From assembly GCA_022181065.1 (NCBI GenBank), contig BQMY01000084.1:26755-90754 (forward strand): DNA of 64,000 bases. The letters run 5' to 3'. Below, in pieces: positions 25,679 to 35,430 of this stretch. The stretch's first letter is position 1; each line of letters opens with the position of its first letter. A program made the position numbers and the translations under genes. This stretch comes from Melioribacteraceae bacterium (GTDB taxonomy: Bacteria; Bacteroidota; Ignavibacteria; Ignavibacteriales; Melioribacteraceae). Below the pieces are notes generated by a model. The model saw only the letters and a list, made by a program, of their open reading frames with translations, was not told where the DNA came from and searched no databases.

Positions 25679-27070
25679 TTAGAAAAACACGTCCCGTTTA
25701 CCTTTATCAACCTTCTCAATCATGCTTTTTGTTTTATTTTTGATTGATTCAGTTTCATTTTCCAGTTCATTTTTTATGAGCTTTTCAGCTTTCTGTTTGG
25801 TATCCTCAGAAGCGTAATCGTTAACATATTCTTTAAAAGTAGCGAGCGCGTTTGGCGTACAAAGTTTCCCGATATTACCACTTTTAGCCAGAGCCATAAA
25901 TCTGTCCCCTGTACGATCCGAGCGATAACATGCGGTACAGAAACTGGGAACGTAACCCAAATCGCAGCAATCGGCTACAACTTCTTCGAGTGTTCTGTGA
26001 TCACCAAGCTGGAACTGTTCCATCTGATGTTCATTCATGCCTGCTTTAGATTCATCGTATGCGCCGGGAGAAGTTCTGCTGCCCGCGCTAATTTGCGATA
26101 CTCCCAACTCGTATAATTCCCTTCGAAGTTCAGCGCGTTCCCTGGTTGACAAGATCAAGCCGGTATAAGGAACTGCGAGGCGTAAAACAGCAATCAACTT
26201 GCGAAATTGATCGTCATCAAGCGCGTAAGGAGGTTTCTCGGAAAGAGGAGCATTGTGGGCCGGCTCCAGGCGTGGGATCGACATAGTATGCGGACCGATA
26301 CCAAATCTTTCATCAAGATTGAACGCGTGCGACAACATACCAAGCGCTTCAAATTTGTAGTCAGTCAGTCCAAATAAAGCGCCGATGCCAACATCATCTA
26401 TTCCTGCCTGAATGGCTCTATCCATTGCGAAAAGTCTCCACGCGTAATTTCTTTTCGGGCCTGATGGATGCATAGCCTGATATGTATCGTAGTGATAAGT
26501 TTCCTGGAAACACTGATAAGTACCAATCTCAAATGATTTGAGTGTCTTGAATCCTTCTAGACTTAATGGCGCGGTATTAACGTTTATTCTACGGATGTTA
26601 TTACCGTTAAAATTAACACTGTAAATGGCATCAACAGCTTTCCCGATAAAATCAAGAGCTGATTCTTTCGGGTGTTCACCGGCAACGAGCAAAGCGCGTT
26701 TGTGACCTTGCTGAACAAGATACTCGGCTTCCTGCCTGATTTCTTCAACAGTAAGAGTTTTTCTTATCAGTTCTTTATTATCATGTCGGAATGCACAGTA
26801 AAGACAATTATTTACGCATTGATTAGTAACGTAAAGAGGGGCGAACAATACCAGGCGTTTACCGTAAATCTTCTCTTTAACTTCCCTTGCTGTATGATAC
26901 AGACTTTCCAGAACATCTTTATCATCTATATTTAACAAAGCGGCGCTTTCTCTGAGGTTAAGTCCTTTTGAGTCAGCAGCTTTTTTAATAATATCTTTTT
27001 GGAAATCTTTATCCTTTAGAGAATTATCTTCAATCAGAGAGTATATTTGTTTTTCATCAATAAATTCCAT
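25679..27070 (-). CDS. hydG: [FeFe]-hydrogenase maturation tyrosine lyase HydG
   Basis: A 463-residue radical SAM enzyme that splits tyrosine to make CO and cyanide for the H-cluster. The N-terminal radical SAM motif is CX3CX2C (Cys85, Cys89, Cys92). The C-terminal CX2CX22C motif that binds the second cluster is intact (Cys378, Cys381, Cys404) and separates HydG from ThiH. The ATG at 27070 has AAGGGAG upstream; a longer frame to 27124 lacks support. It heads a hydG-hydE pair. No hydF or hydrogenase gene is seen in this window. Confidence 0.92.
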   Translation of the reverse strand: MEFIDEKQIYSLIEDNSLKDKDFQKDIIKKAADSKGLNLRESAALLNIDDKDVLESLYHTAREVKEKIYGKRLVLFAPLYVTNQCVNNCLYCAFRHDNKELIRKTLTVEEIRQEAEYLVQQGHKRALLVAGEHPKESALDFIGKAVDAIYSVNFNGNNIRRINVNTAPLSLEGFKTLKSFEIGTYQCFQETYHYDTYQAMHPSGPKRNYAWRLFAMDRAIQAGIDDVGIGALFGLTDYKFEALGMLSHAFNLDERFGIGPHTMSIPRLEPAHNAPLSEKPPYALDDDQFRKLIAVLRLAVPYTGLILSTRERAELRRELYELGVSQISAGSRTSPGAYDESKAGMNEHQMEQFQLGDHRTLEEVVADCCDLGYVPSFCTACYRSDRTGDRFMALAKSGNIGKLCTPNALATFKEYVNDYASEDTKQKAEKLIKNELENETESIKNKTKSMIEKVDKGKRDVFF

Positions 27071-27341
27071 TACTTCTCCCTTTCTTAGGATATCTTGACA
27101 ATATCTAAACAAGAAACATACCAAGAGGTGATTGCGGAATACTTGAATGTTTTTAGAGGAAATTAACTAACGGATTCTTAAAAAAGAGAATGAGAAAATA
27201 AATTAATTCTTTTTATTAGGTAAAAGAGGATAGAATGTTTTTTGATGTAAGGGAGAAACGAATTATTCCTCCCTCTCGTATTTACCAGACATTATATTTT
27301 AGGATGTAAAATGTATTCTAATAAATTTTGCAATACTTTAG

Positions 27342-28301
27342 TTAAAGCATATCAATTGTTACAGCATGCATCATTTTAGTATCACCAGAAGTTATAACTC
27401 TGTCGTAATAGGAATATGTTGTCCAGCCTGAACCTACATGAATGATGTTACCGAGGAATTCAGTACGTGTGATTTCCATTTCCTTGAATGTATTCTTCAG
27501 GCTGTCCGGCGCGTCGATTGATTGTAGTTTTTCATTTAAATAAGTTTTTACAGAATTAGAGATCGAAGCAGTATCGGCCTCCATGTCACAATAAAGCGCT
27601 ACAGAATTATCATCGACGTAGATTGTGTCAATATATGCAAGCCTGTTGATAAGCACCGGTATGTTACTCATATAATTTGGTGCCTCTATCTGGCTATGGT
27701 AAACTTCATCAAATCCGAATACGTTACCATGAAAAAACTGCATATAGTTAATCTCTTCCACAACAAGGTTCATCACGGCTCCCTTGGAAGAATATAAATT
27801 CTTGAAATCTAATAGCCGGGAGACCATTTTTGCCTCTTTGGATGTGTCCATAACCATATTTTCAACTATACCGCCCAAAACATCTCTGATTTCTTCCCAG
27901 TTATGCAAATCATAAAACTGTCCGTAAGAATTAGTTTCAACTATATAGGTAATTGTATCAATTTGGGAAAACAATTCAATAAACCAGTCATCGTAACCAT
28001 CGAACACTGAACCGTATGTATCCCACTTCATTATATAATTACTATCAGTACTGTCTATAATAGCAATATCTATAAGTCCATTCATTATCTTGGTATCTGA
28101 CGTGTCGTCGTTTTTGATTGTATAGCTTGTACTTTCGATGGAGTATGTATATTTATCCCCTTTTGACCAATGAGCCAGAACATAAACCGTTGAATCCTCA
28201 AATGATATCTGTCCAAAGAGATTTGATGTGGTCAAAGTTGTTAGAATAAATGAAAGTAAAATTTTAAAAAAAATAGACCGGATATTTTTCGAATATTTCA
28301 C
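27342..28301 (-). CDS. Exported protein of unknown function
   Basis: A 319-residue protein with a signal peptide (about residues 1-31, ending SNLFGQ). The mature part looks like a beta-rich extracytoplasmic domain (WSKGDKYTYSIEST, IAIIDSTDSNYIMKWDTYGS) with many aspartates. I recognise no family or motif. It stands alone: 217 bases of non-coding sequence separate it from hydG, and it is divergent from the following T9SS gene, with which it may share a promoter region. Confidence 0.6.
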   Translation of the reverse strand: MKYSKNIRSIFFKILLSFILTTLTTSNLFGQISFEDSTVYVLAHWSKGDKYTYSIESTSYTIKNDDTSDTKIMNGLIDIAIIDSTDSNYIMKWDTYGSVFDGYDDWFIELFSQIDTITYIVETNSYGQFYDLHNWEEIRDVLGGIVENMVMDTSKEAKMVSRLLDFKNLYSSKGAVMNLVVEEINYMQFFHGNVFGFDEVYHSQIEAPNYMSNIPVLINRLAYIDTIYVDDNSVALYCDMEADTASISNSVKTYLNEKLQSIDAPDSLKNTFKEMEITRTEFLGNIIHVGSGWTTYSYYDRVITSGDTKMMHAVTIDML

Positions 28302-28501
28302 TTTTGCCCTCGTAAATAATCAAAGAAATTTAATGTGATATATATATCTAATTATTTTCTCCCACAAAAACAATAAAAAAGATGAGTTTGAGAACGGTGG
28401 ATTTTTATACATTATTATTTGTAAAAGATTACCAAAATAGATTGAAACTTAATTTTATTTAGAATAATTTGATTTCAACTTTAATAAAATCAGGAGGGTT
28501 G

Positions 28502-31369
28502 ATGAACCGCCTTTTATACTTGTTGATATTTCTATTTGTTGCTACCAGTTTCAGTTTTTCACAACAGGAATCTATTTGGGAACGATATCCCGATTATATA
28601 AAGGAAAAAAATGCATTTAAGCGACTGGAGTGGTTCTACCGTCAGCGTTCAGCTCCGGATGATTTTATTGATATAAAAAAGTTTAATGAAGAGAAGGCGA
28701 AATTAGTAGAGTCAATCAATTTGGAAGGACGGGGCACACAACTCGAATGGGAGCCTATTGGACCGTTAGGCATTAATGCGGGCTGGCCTCCTCAGTGGGG
28801 ACGAATAAGCGGCAGGACAAGAGCTTTGGCAGTACATCCCGCAAACCCTGATATAGTTTATGCCGGGGCATCAGCAGGTGGGTTATGGAAAACAACAGAT
28901 GGTGGCGAAAATTGGCATTTTGCAGGAGAAGAATTCACCAATAACTCATTTGGCGCGATTGCTATTGATCCTTCCAACCCTGATGTTATTTACGCCGGTA
29001 CCGGTGAATCACTTTTGGGTTATAACCCTACAACTTATACAGGGGATGGAATTTATAAATCTACTGACGCCGGAGACACCTGGGTTAAAATCGGATCACC
29101 CGGTGATAAAACTCATGTTACTGATTTGCTGGTACATCCCGATGACTCAAACCTTATTTTTGCTACTTTAGCGGCAGGTTACTGGCACTATGGTTCACCG
29201 GGCACCGAAGGTGTTTGGAAAAGTACCAATGGTGGTATAACATGGTCAACTGCTATTCCCGGGATTGCCAATCCATCTTACGATCTTGAAATCCACCCCA
29301 CTAATAGCGATATACTTTTTGCGGGAGTTGGGGGAACTAACTCGAATAACGGAATATATAAGTCAACAAATCGGGGTGAAAACTGGACCCGCACAGGAAG
29401 TGGTGTATCTACTTCTATATTGAACAGAATGCATATCGACATTGCTGAGTCATCCCCCGAAACAATGTATATGATTGTATATTCATCAGGTTCCGGAACG
29501 TCATCCGCTTATAAGTCTACCAATGGCGGACAGAGTTTCACTCAACTTTCAGCCTCTCATAACTTTGGTGGAAATTATGGCAGCGGTCCGAGAGACCAGG
29601 GCTGGTACGATTTGATGATCGCTGTTTCACCAGGTGACGCGAATCTGGTTTTCACCGGTAATCTTGAATTACACAAAACTACCGATGGAACCAATTTTGA
29701 CTTTGTGCGTATGCCCGGTGGTGGAGGTGCGTGGGATAGCCCAATGCATGTGGATTATCACAAAATAGTTTTCGCTCCTTCGAACACAGATGTAATTTAC
29801 GTTGGATGTGATGGCGGCGTGTATAAATCTACCGATGCGGGAGAAACCTGGTTCAGTGTCAATAACGGATTCAGTACCATTCAGTTTTACAGGCTATCTT
29901 CAAGTCCGTTCGATGAAAACCTAATGATAGGTGGCGCACAGGATAATGGAAACTTTTTACGTTCAACAAGTGGTGAAAGCAGTTGGGATTTTGTTTCAAC
30001 CGGTGATGGTATGGAATCGTTGTGGGATTATAGCAATCCACAGATTGCTTACGCAAGTACACAGTATGGGTCTATCTATAAAACTACAAATGCCGGTGCC
30101 AGTATTACAACAATTTCCCCAAACTATTCGGATACTCCAGCCTGGACTGTACCAATTATTATGCATCCAACGGACCCTCAAATATTATATACCGCCTCAA
30201 GATATGTCTGGCGAACTACAAATGGTGGCAACAGCTGGACTGCGATTACCGGACAAATGACCTCCGACGCAATAAACACAATGGCTCAAAGTCCGGTTAA
30301 TCCGGATAACATGATTCTTGCGGGAAGTGGTAGTTACACCGCAAATCCCAGAATAAGAGTCTCTTCCGACGGCGGCTTTACCTGGGATATTATCACCGGT
30401 AATATTCCCGGAACAAGGAAATATGTTTCGAGAGTATATTTCCATCCGACAGAGGCAAACACCTGCTTTGTTGTTCGTTCCGGTTTTGGCGGTGGTAAAT
30501 TATTTAGGTCAGAGGATTTGGGAGAGTCATGGTCAGATGTGTCGGGAAATCTTCCCGATATTCCGCATAATGATTTTATGATAGACCCCCGCAACACTAA
30601 TGTATATCTGATCCTCAACGATTTTGGCGTTTATATGTCGATCGACAAAGGGGAGACATGGACTTATGAGAGTAACGGAATGCCGGTAGTTCCCGCGATG
30701 GATTTTTCATATTACACTGATGGCAACAAGAGATTGGTGAGAGTTGGTACACATGGTCGTTCCGCGTTTCAGGCTGAATTAAACAATATAATCGTTCCTG
30801 TCGAGCTTACATCTTTTACAGCCAGCGCTATTGCGGGAGAAGTTATTCTTGAGTGGGAAACCGCAACTGAAATTAATAATATGGGTTTTGAGGTTGAAAG
30901 AAGTTTCGACAATTCCAGGTTTACACGAATTGCTTTTATTGATGGTTTCGGAACTACCTCTGAAAGAAAAACTTACCGTTATACAGATGACGCGAGTCAG
31001 CCGGTTATATATTACAGATTAAAACAAATCGATTTTGATGGTAAATTTGAGTACTCCGCTACTATCTCTGTTGAAAACGATGTACCGGAAAGATTTACTG
31101 TTGAACAGAATTATCCAAATCCGTTCAATCCTTCTACCCGGGTACAATATGCCGTTCCTGAAAATGGCAGCGTAAAAATATTTATTACCAATCCTCTTGG
31201 TGAAGTTGTGGAAACCATTCACTCAGGGGCCATAGAGAATGGTAAACACGAGTTTATGTGGAACGCGTCAGGGTTACCTTCGGGAATATATTTCTACACA
31301 ATAGAGTATCAATCGGAAGTTTCGGCAAGATCATTTGTTGAGACAAAAAAGATGATATACTTGAAATAG
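28502..31369 (+). CDS. T9SS-exported BNR-repeat (sortilin/VPS10-like) beta-propeller protein
   Basis: A 955-residue protein. The ATG at 28502 is chosen because AGGAGG lies 5 bases upstream; an in-frame ATT-initiated reading further upstream has no such site. The signal peptide ends FSFSQ. About nine BNR/Asp-box repeats (YKSTDAGDTW, WKSTNGGITW, YKSTNRGENW, WRTTNGGNSW, FRSEDLGESW, MSIDKGETW) form a propeller over about residues 70-760. A fibronectin-like VELTSF domain (766-860) and a type A sorting domain (864-955, QNYPNPFNPSTRV ... TKKMIYLK) follow. The fibronectin-like module is clearly paralogous to that of the protein encoded at 7552. Glycan binding or glycoside hydrolysis is possible, but no catalytic residues can be assigned. 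Confidence 0.88.
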   Translation: MNRLLYLLIFLFVATSFSFSQQESIWERYPDYIKEKNAFKRLEWFYRQRSAPDDFIDIKKFNEEKAKLVESINLEGRGTQLEWEPIGPLGINAGWPPQWGRISGRTRALAVHPANPDIVYAGASAGGLWKTTDGGENWHFAGEEFTNNSFGAIAIDPSNPDVIYAGTGESLLGYNPTTYTGDGIYKSTDAGDTWVKIGSPGDKTHVTDLLVHPDDSNLIFATLAAGYWHYGSPGTEGVWKSTNGGITWSTAIPGIANPSYDLEIHPTNSDILFAGVGGTNSNNGIYKSTNRGENWTRTGSGVSTSILNRMHIDIAESSPETMYMIVYSSGSGTSSAYKSTNGGQSFTQLSASHNFGGNYGSGPRDQGWYDLMIAVSPGDANLVFTGNLELHKTTDGTNFDFVRMPGGGGAWDSPMHVDYHKIVFAPSNTDVIYVGCDGGVYKSTDAGETWFSVNNGFSTIQFYRLSSSPFDENLMIGGAQDNGNFLRSTSGESSWDFVSTGDGMESLWDYSNPQIAYASTQYGSIYKTTNAGASITTISPNYSDTPAWTVPIIMHPTDPQILYTASRYVWRTTNGGNSWTAITGQMTSDAINTMAQSPVNPDNMILAGSGSYTANPRIRVSSDGGFTWDIITGNIPGTRKYVSRVYFHPTEANTCFVVRSGFGGGKLFRSEDLGESWSDVSGNLPDIPHNDFMIDPRNTNVYLILNDFGVYMSIDKGETWTYESNGMPVVPAMDFSYYTDGNKRLVRVGTHGRSAFQAELNNIIVPVELTSFTASAIAGEVILEWETATEINNMGFEVERSFDNSRFTRIAFIDGFGTTSERKTYRYTDDASQPVIYYRLKQIDFDGKFEYSATISVENDVPERFTVEQNYPNPFNPSTRVQYAVPENGSVKIFITNPLGEVVETIHSGAIENGKHEFMWNASGLPSGIYFYTIEYQSEVSARSFVETKKMIYLK

Positions 31370-31396
31370 TGTTGAGTGCTAAGTGCCGAGTACAAA

Positions 31397-31464
31397 GTAG
31401 AGACGGCATCAGGTTGGTGAGCATATCTGCCTGCCGCTCGCGGGGAACCATATGCCGTCTTTAC
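31397..31464. repeat. Intergenic palindrome copy 2, split by a 40-bp insertion
   Basis: Left arm GTAGAGACGGCAT (31397-31409) and right arm ATATGCCGTCTTTAC (31450-31464) match the uninterrupted element at 12232-12259. Forty bases (31410-31449) are inserted exactly at the loop and contain a GC-rich core, CTGCCGCTCGCGGGG. The element lies between two converging genes and might also act as a terminator. Confidence 0.75.
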
Positions 31465-31476
31465 TACCAGAAAAAA

Positions 31477-32754
31477 CTAATCGATTATTTTAAATCCGGT
31501 GTATTTCTGTAATACTTCAGGTACGATAATTTTACCTTCCGGTGTCTGGTATCTTTCAAGAATAGAAACCATCAGTCTGCTGGTCGCGAGTCCGGAACCG
31601 TTAAGGGTATGAACAAAATCAACTTTCTTGTTATCTTCTTTACGAAAACGGATATTAGCGCGGCGAGCCTGGAAATCTTCAAAGTTACTGCAAGATGAAG
31701 CTTCAAGCCATTTGTTCTCGGCAGGAGACCAGGTTTCGATGTCATAACATTTTGCGGCGGCAAAACTTAAATCACCGGAACATAATAATAGTATTCTGTA
31801 AGGTATTTTTAACGCCTGAAGAATATCTGTAGCGTCAGAAACCAGTTTTTCAAGATGGTCGTATGATTCCTCGGCTTTAACAAGTTTTACCATCTCAACT
31901 TTGTTAAACTGATGTACTCTTAAAAATCCTTTAGAATCTTTGCCATATGAACCGGCTTCACGTCTGTAGCATGCAGTGTATCCAACATAATTAACAGGTA
32001 AATCATTTTCTGCCAAAATTTCATTACGGTGCATGTTCGTTATCGGGACTTCCGCTGTTGGTATGGCGAAAAGATCATCCTTTTCCATGTGGTACATATC
32101 TTCAGACATTTTTGGCAACTGACCTGTACCTTTCATTGATTCACGATTTACAAGCATAGGAGGAATAATTTCGGTGTAATCGTGGTCGTTCAGGTGTACA
32201 TCGAGCATATAATTAATCAATGCTCTCTCCAAAGTAGCGCCTTTACCAACATAAACAGGGAAACCGGAGCCTGAAATTTTCGCGCCACGTTCAAAATCGA
32301 GTATATTCAGTTTTTTACCAAGTTCATAATGATCGAGCGGTTTGAAATCGTTTTCGAAGTTAAAACCTTCAGGTAGCCACTGGCGTACTTCAACGTTATC
32401 ATCCGCTGATTTACCAACAGGTACAGAACTGTGAGGCAAATTAGGCACCCACATTAGTAGTTCGGTAAGTTTTTCACCAATTTCACGCAGGGTATCGTCA
32501 AGCTCTTTGATTTCATCAGACACATTCCTCATTTCGAGGATAATATCTTCCGCGTCCTTACCCTCTTTTTTGAGTTTCGCGATATCTTGAGAAACTTTAT
32601 TTCTTTTGGCTTTTAACTCTTCAACTTTCTGCAAATTCGCGCGACGCTCTTCGTCGAGCTTCAACATTTCATCGACGGTGTCTTTTTCATTTTTATTGGT
32701 GACACCGGTTTTAACCACGTCGGGGTTTTCTCTAATAAATTTCAGGTCGAGCAT
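31477..32754 (-). CDS. serS: Seryl-tRNA synthetase
   Basis: A 425-residue class II aminoacyl-tRNA synthetase. The N-terminal 110 residues form the tRNA-binding coiled coil (RRANLQKVEELKAKRNKVSQ region). The core shows motif 2 (CYRREAGSYGKDSKG) and motif 3 (NGSGLATSRLMVSILE). The length is typical (about 425-430). It lies 24 bases downstream of leuS on the same strand, so the two are probably co-transcribed. Confidence 0.97.
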   Translation of the reverse strand: MLDLKFIRENPDVVKTGVTNKNEKDTVDEMLKLDEERRANLQKVEELKAKRNKVSQDIAKLKKEGKDAEDIILEMRNVSDEIKELDDTLREIGEKLTELLMWVPNLPHSSVPVGKSADDNVEVRQWLPEGFNFENDFKPLDHYELGKKLNILDFERGAKISGSGFPVYVGKGATLERALINYMLDVHLNDHDYTEIIPPMLVNRESMKGTGQLPKMSEDMYHMEKDDLFAIPTAEVPITNMHRNEILAENDLPVNYVGYTACYRREAGSYGKDSKGFLRVHQFNKVEMVKLVKAEESYDHLEKLVSDATDILQALKIPYRILLLCSGDLSFAAAKCYDIETWSPAENKWLEASSCSNFEDFQARRANIRFRKEDNKKVDFVHTLNGSGLATSRLMVSILERYQTPEGKIIVPEVLQKYTGFKIID

Positions 32755-32778
32755 TTTATAAAATTTCCTATAATTATT

Positions 32779-35247
32779 TTACCTTACAACAATGTTGTAA
32801 ATTTTATTTTTCACATATATTTCTTTCACAACGGTTTTGCCATCTGTGTGGGCTTTAACTTTATCATCCGCCCAGACAACTTCTTTTACCGCTTCCTCAG
32901 CGGAATCAACCGGCATATCTATTTTAGCGCGAAGTTTTCCCTGAACCTGTACGGCAATAGTGACGCTATCTACTGTAAGAGCGTCTTTGTCAACATCGTA
33001 ATAAACAGGAGCTTCAAACAAAGATTTCTCTTTACCGATTGTCTGCCAGACTTCTTCCGCAAGATGAGGCGCGACGGGTCCGAGTAGGGTCGCAAATCGT
33101 TCAAGGGCGTAAACTTTTAGTTCATCGCGGCAATCTGCGATATTTTTACTTAACTCGTTAATAAGCTCCATCATCACGGCAACAGCGGTGTTGAATCTGA
33201 AATGCTCAAGTTCTTCGGCGTATTTTTCTACCGATTGATTAACTTTGCGATAGACTGATTTTTCGGTTTCGGAAAGTGATGCCAGATCAAATTTATCAGG
33301 GGATTTGGCAGTTTTGGCAATACCTTCATAATCTTTGAACAATACATATGTACGGTTTGCAAAACGATCAACACCAACTATACCCTTGTCACTCCAGTCA
33401 CCCCCAAGTTCATATGGTCCCATAAACATGAGATACATTCTGAAAACATCTGAACCATAGTCCACAATAAAATCATCCGGGTTAACCACGTTACCTTTAG
33501 ACTTTGACATCTTGGCGCCGTTGTTGGTTATTGTTCCCTGATGAATAAGTTTTGCGAATGGTTCATCACTGTTAACCATCCCGATATCGCGCAAGAATTT
33601 ATGGATGAATCTGGCGTATAGCAAATGCATTGTAGCGTGTTCTGCGCCACCAACGTACATATTGACCGGAGTCCAGTTATTCGCGCGTTCCTTGTCAAAC
33701 ATCCCCTCATTATAATTCGGGTTGGGATAACGAAGATAATACCAGGATGAATCAACAAATGTATCCATGGTATCAGGATCACGTTTCGCGTCTTTACCGC
33801 ACTTTGGACATTTGGTGTTGATAAAATCTTCCTCACGCGCAAGGGGAGAGCCTGAACCCAGGCTAAAATCTACATCATAAGGTAGTTCAACGGGGAGCTG
33901 ATCCAACTCTATGGGAACTTCACCGCATGAATCACAATGTACAATCGGAATTGGTGTTCCCCAGTATCGCTGACGGGAAATCAACCAGTCGCGCAAACGG
34001 AAGTTTGTTTGTCTTTCACCTTGTTTGTTCTCTTCGAGGTAATCTGAAATTTTTTCTTTTCCTTCAACGGAATCAAGTCCGTCAAACTGTCCCGAATTTA
34101 TCATTGTTCCGGGTGCTGTGAAAGCTTCGGTTAGTTCCGCCTCCGGTTCGGTACCTTCTTCCAGAATTACTTTTCTGACAGGTAACTGATATTTTTTAGC
34201 GAATTCAAAATCTCTTTCATCATGTGCCGGAACTGCCATAACACAACCTGTACCATAGCTTGCCAGTACATAGTCGCCAACCCAGATTGGCACCTTCTCA
34301 CCATTTACCGGATTGATCGCATAAGTTCCGGTAGGTACACCAGTTTTTTCTTTGGTAGTTGATGTACGGTCAATTTCAGATAGAGACTGTACATCTTCAA
34401 CATATTTCGCTACCTGAGTTTTATTTTCTGCTGTTGTGAATTTACCAACAAATTCGTTTTCCGGCGCGATAACAACGTAGGTAACACCAAACAAGGTATC
34501 CGGTCTGGTTGTAAAAACTTTTATAATTTCGTCAAAACCTTCAACTTTAAATTCTACTTGGGTACCTACCGATTTACCAATCCAGTTGGTTTGCATAAGT
34601 TTTGTTTTTTCGGGCCAGTCGATATTGTCAAGATCGCCGAGTAGTTCATCAGCATAATCGGTAATTTTGAAGAACCACTGGGATAACATTTTCTTTTCAA
34701 CTCTTGCACCCGAACGTTCAGCGGTACCATCGGGCAATACCTGCTCATTCGCGAGAACTGTCTGATCTACCGGGTCCCAGTTTACAGGAGCTTTTTTACG
34801 ATATGCCAAACCACGCTGATACATCTGAAGGAACAACCACTGGTTCCATTTGTAATATTCGGGTACGCAGGTTTTCAGTTCAGCATTCCAGTCGTACATA
34901 CAACCCATTTCTTTCAGCTGGCGACGAATATCCTCAATGTTTTGCATTGTGCTGTCGTAGGGATGGATTCCTGTCTTGATAGCGTAGTTTTCCGCAGGAA
35001 GCCCAAACGCATCGTAGCCAATTGGTTCAAACACATTGTTCCCTTGCAGCTTTTTGAAACGCGCCCAGGAATCGGTTGGACCATAATTGTACCAGTGCCC
35101 GCAATGCAGCTTCGAGCCGGAAGGATAAATGAACATCACAAGGGTGTAAATTGCTTTTTCAACGTCGGACATATCGGTTTTATAAACTTCATTATCTTCC
35201 CAATATTTCCGCCATTTTGGTTCTACTTCATTAAAAGGATATTTCAT
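32779..35247 (-). CDS. leuS: Leucyl-tRNA synthetase
   Basis: A 822-residue class I synthetase. The HIGH element is the HCGH variant in PSGSKLHCGHWYN, and the KMSKS loop is intact (GAKMSKSKGNVVNPDD). The CP1 editing domain is present, with the T-rich FTTRPDTLFGVTY segment and the GTGCVMAVPAHDERD element containing the editing aspartate. A zinc-type cluster CDSCGE ... CPKCG is visible. Length is close to the bacterial norm (about 860 residues in E. coli). Confidence 0.97.
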   Translation of the reverse strand: MKYPFNEVEPKWRKYWEDNEVYKTDMSDVEKAIYTLVMFIYPSGSKLHCGHWYNYGPTDSWARFKKLQGNNVFEPIGYDAFGLPAENYAIKTGIHPYDSTMQNIEDIRRQLKEMGCMYDWNAELKTCVPEYYKWNQWLFLQMYQRGLAYRKKAPVNWDPVDQTVLANEQVLPDGTAERSGARVEKKMLSQWFFKITDYADELLGDLDNIDWPEKTKLMQTNWIGKSVGTQVEFKVEGFDEIIKVFTTRPDTLFGVTYVVIAPENEFVGKFTTAENKTQVAKYVEDVQSLSEIDRTSTTKEKTGVPTGTYAINPVNGEKVPIWVGDYVLASYGTGCVMAVPAHDERDFEFAKKYQLPVRKVILEEGTEPEAELTEAFTAPGTMINSGQFDGLDSVEGKEKISDYLEENKQGERQTNFRLRDWLISRQRYWGTPIPIVHCDSCGEVPIELDQLPVELPYDVDFSLGSGSPLAREEDFINTKCPKCGKDAKRDPDTMDTFVDSSWYYLRYPNPNYNEGMFDKERANNWTPVNMYVGGAEHATMHLLYARFIHKFLRDIGMVNSDEPFAKLIHQGTITNNGAKMSKSKGNVVNPDDFIVDYGSDVFRMYLMFMGPYELGGDWSDKGIVGVDRFANRTYVLFKDYEGIAKTAKSPDKFDLASLSETEKSVYRKVNQSVEKYAEELEHFRFNTAVAVMMELINELSKNIADCRDELKVYALERFATLLGPVAPHLAEEVWQTIGKEKSLFEAPVYYDVDKDALTVDSVTIAVQVQGKLRAKIDMPVDSAEEAVKEVVWADDKVKAHTDGKTVVKEIYVKNKIYNIVVR

Positions 35248-35380
35248 AACGCCGTCAATTTTAATTCTAAATAAACCTAAAAATTATGAAAAACATGCCC
35301 TATTAGCAAGAAGTTAAACACCTTCATGAAATTAGTTGTGTTTAAGTGGATAATTATACGTCGGGGTATTTAAAAATAAA

Positions 35381-35410
35381 AAAACCGGCTCAATGGTTGC
35401 GGCCGGTTTT
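35381..35410 (-). terminator. Rho-independent terminator after the TonB-dependent receptor gene
   Basis: A 9-bp perfect stem AAAACCGGC / GCCGGTTTT with a 12-base loop lies 21 bases past the receptor stop codon. On the minus strand it is followed by a T-rich run. Confidence 0.85.
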
Positions 35411-35430
35411 GAAAAGTGTAGAAGAAAATT

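Noticed and set aside
25679..27070. Thiamine biosynthesis enzyme ThiH
   Set aside because: The C-terminal CX2CX22C cluster motif and adjacent hydE are specific to HydG; no thi genes are near.
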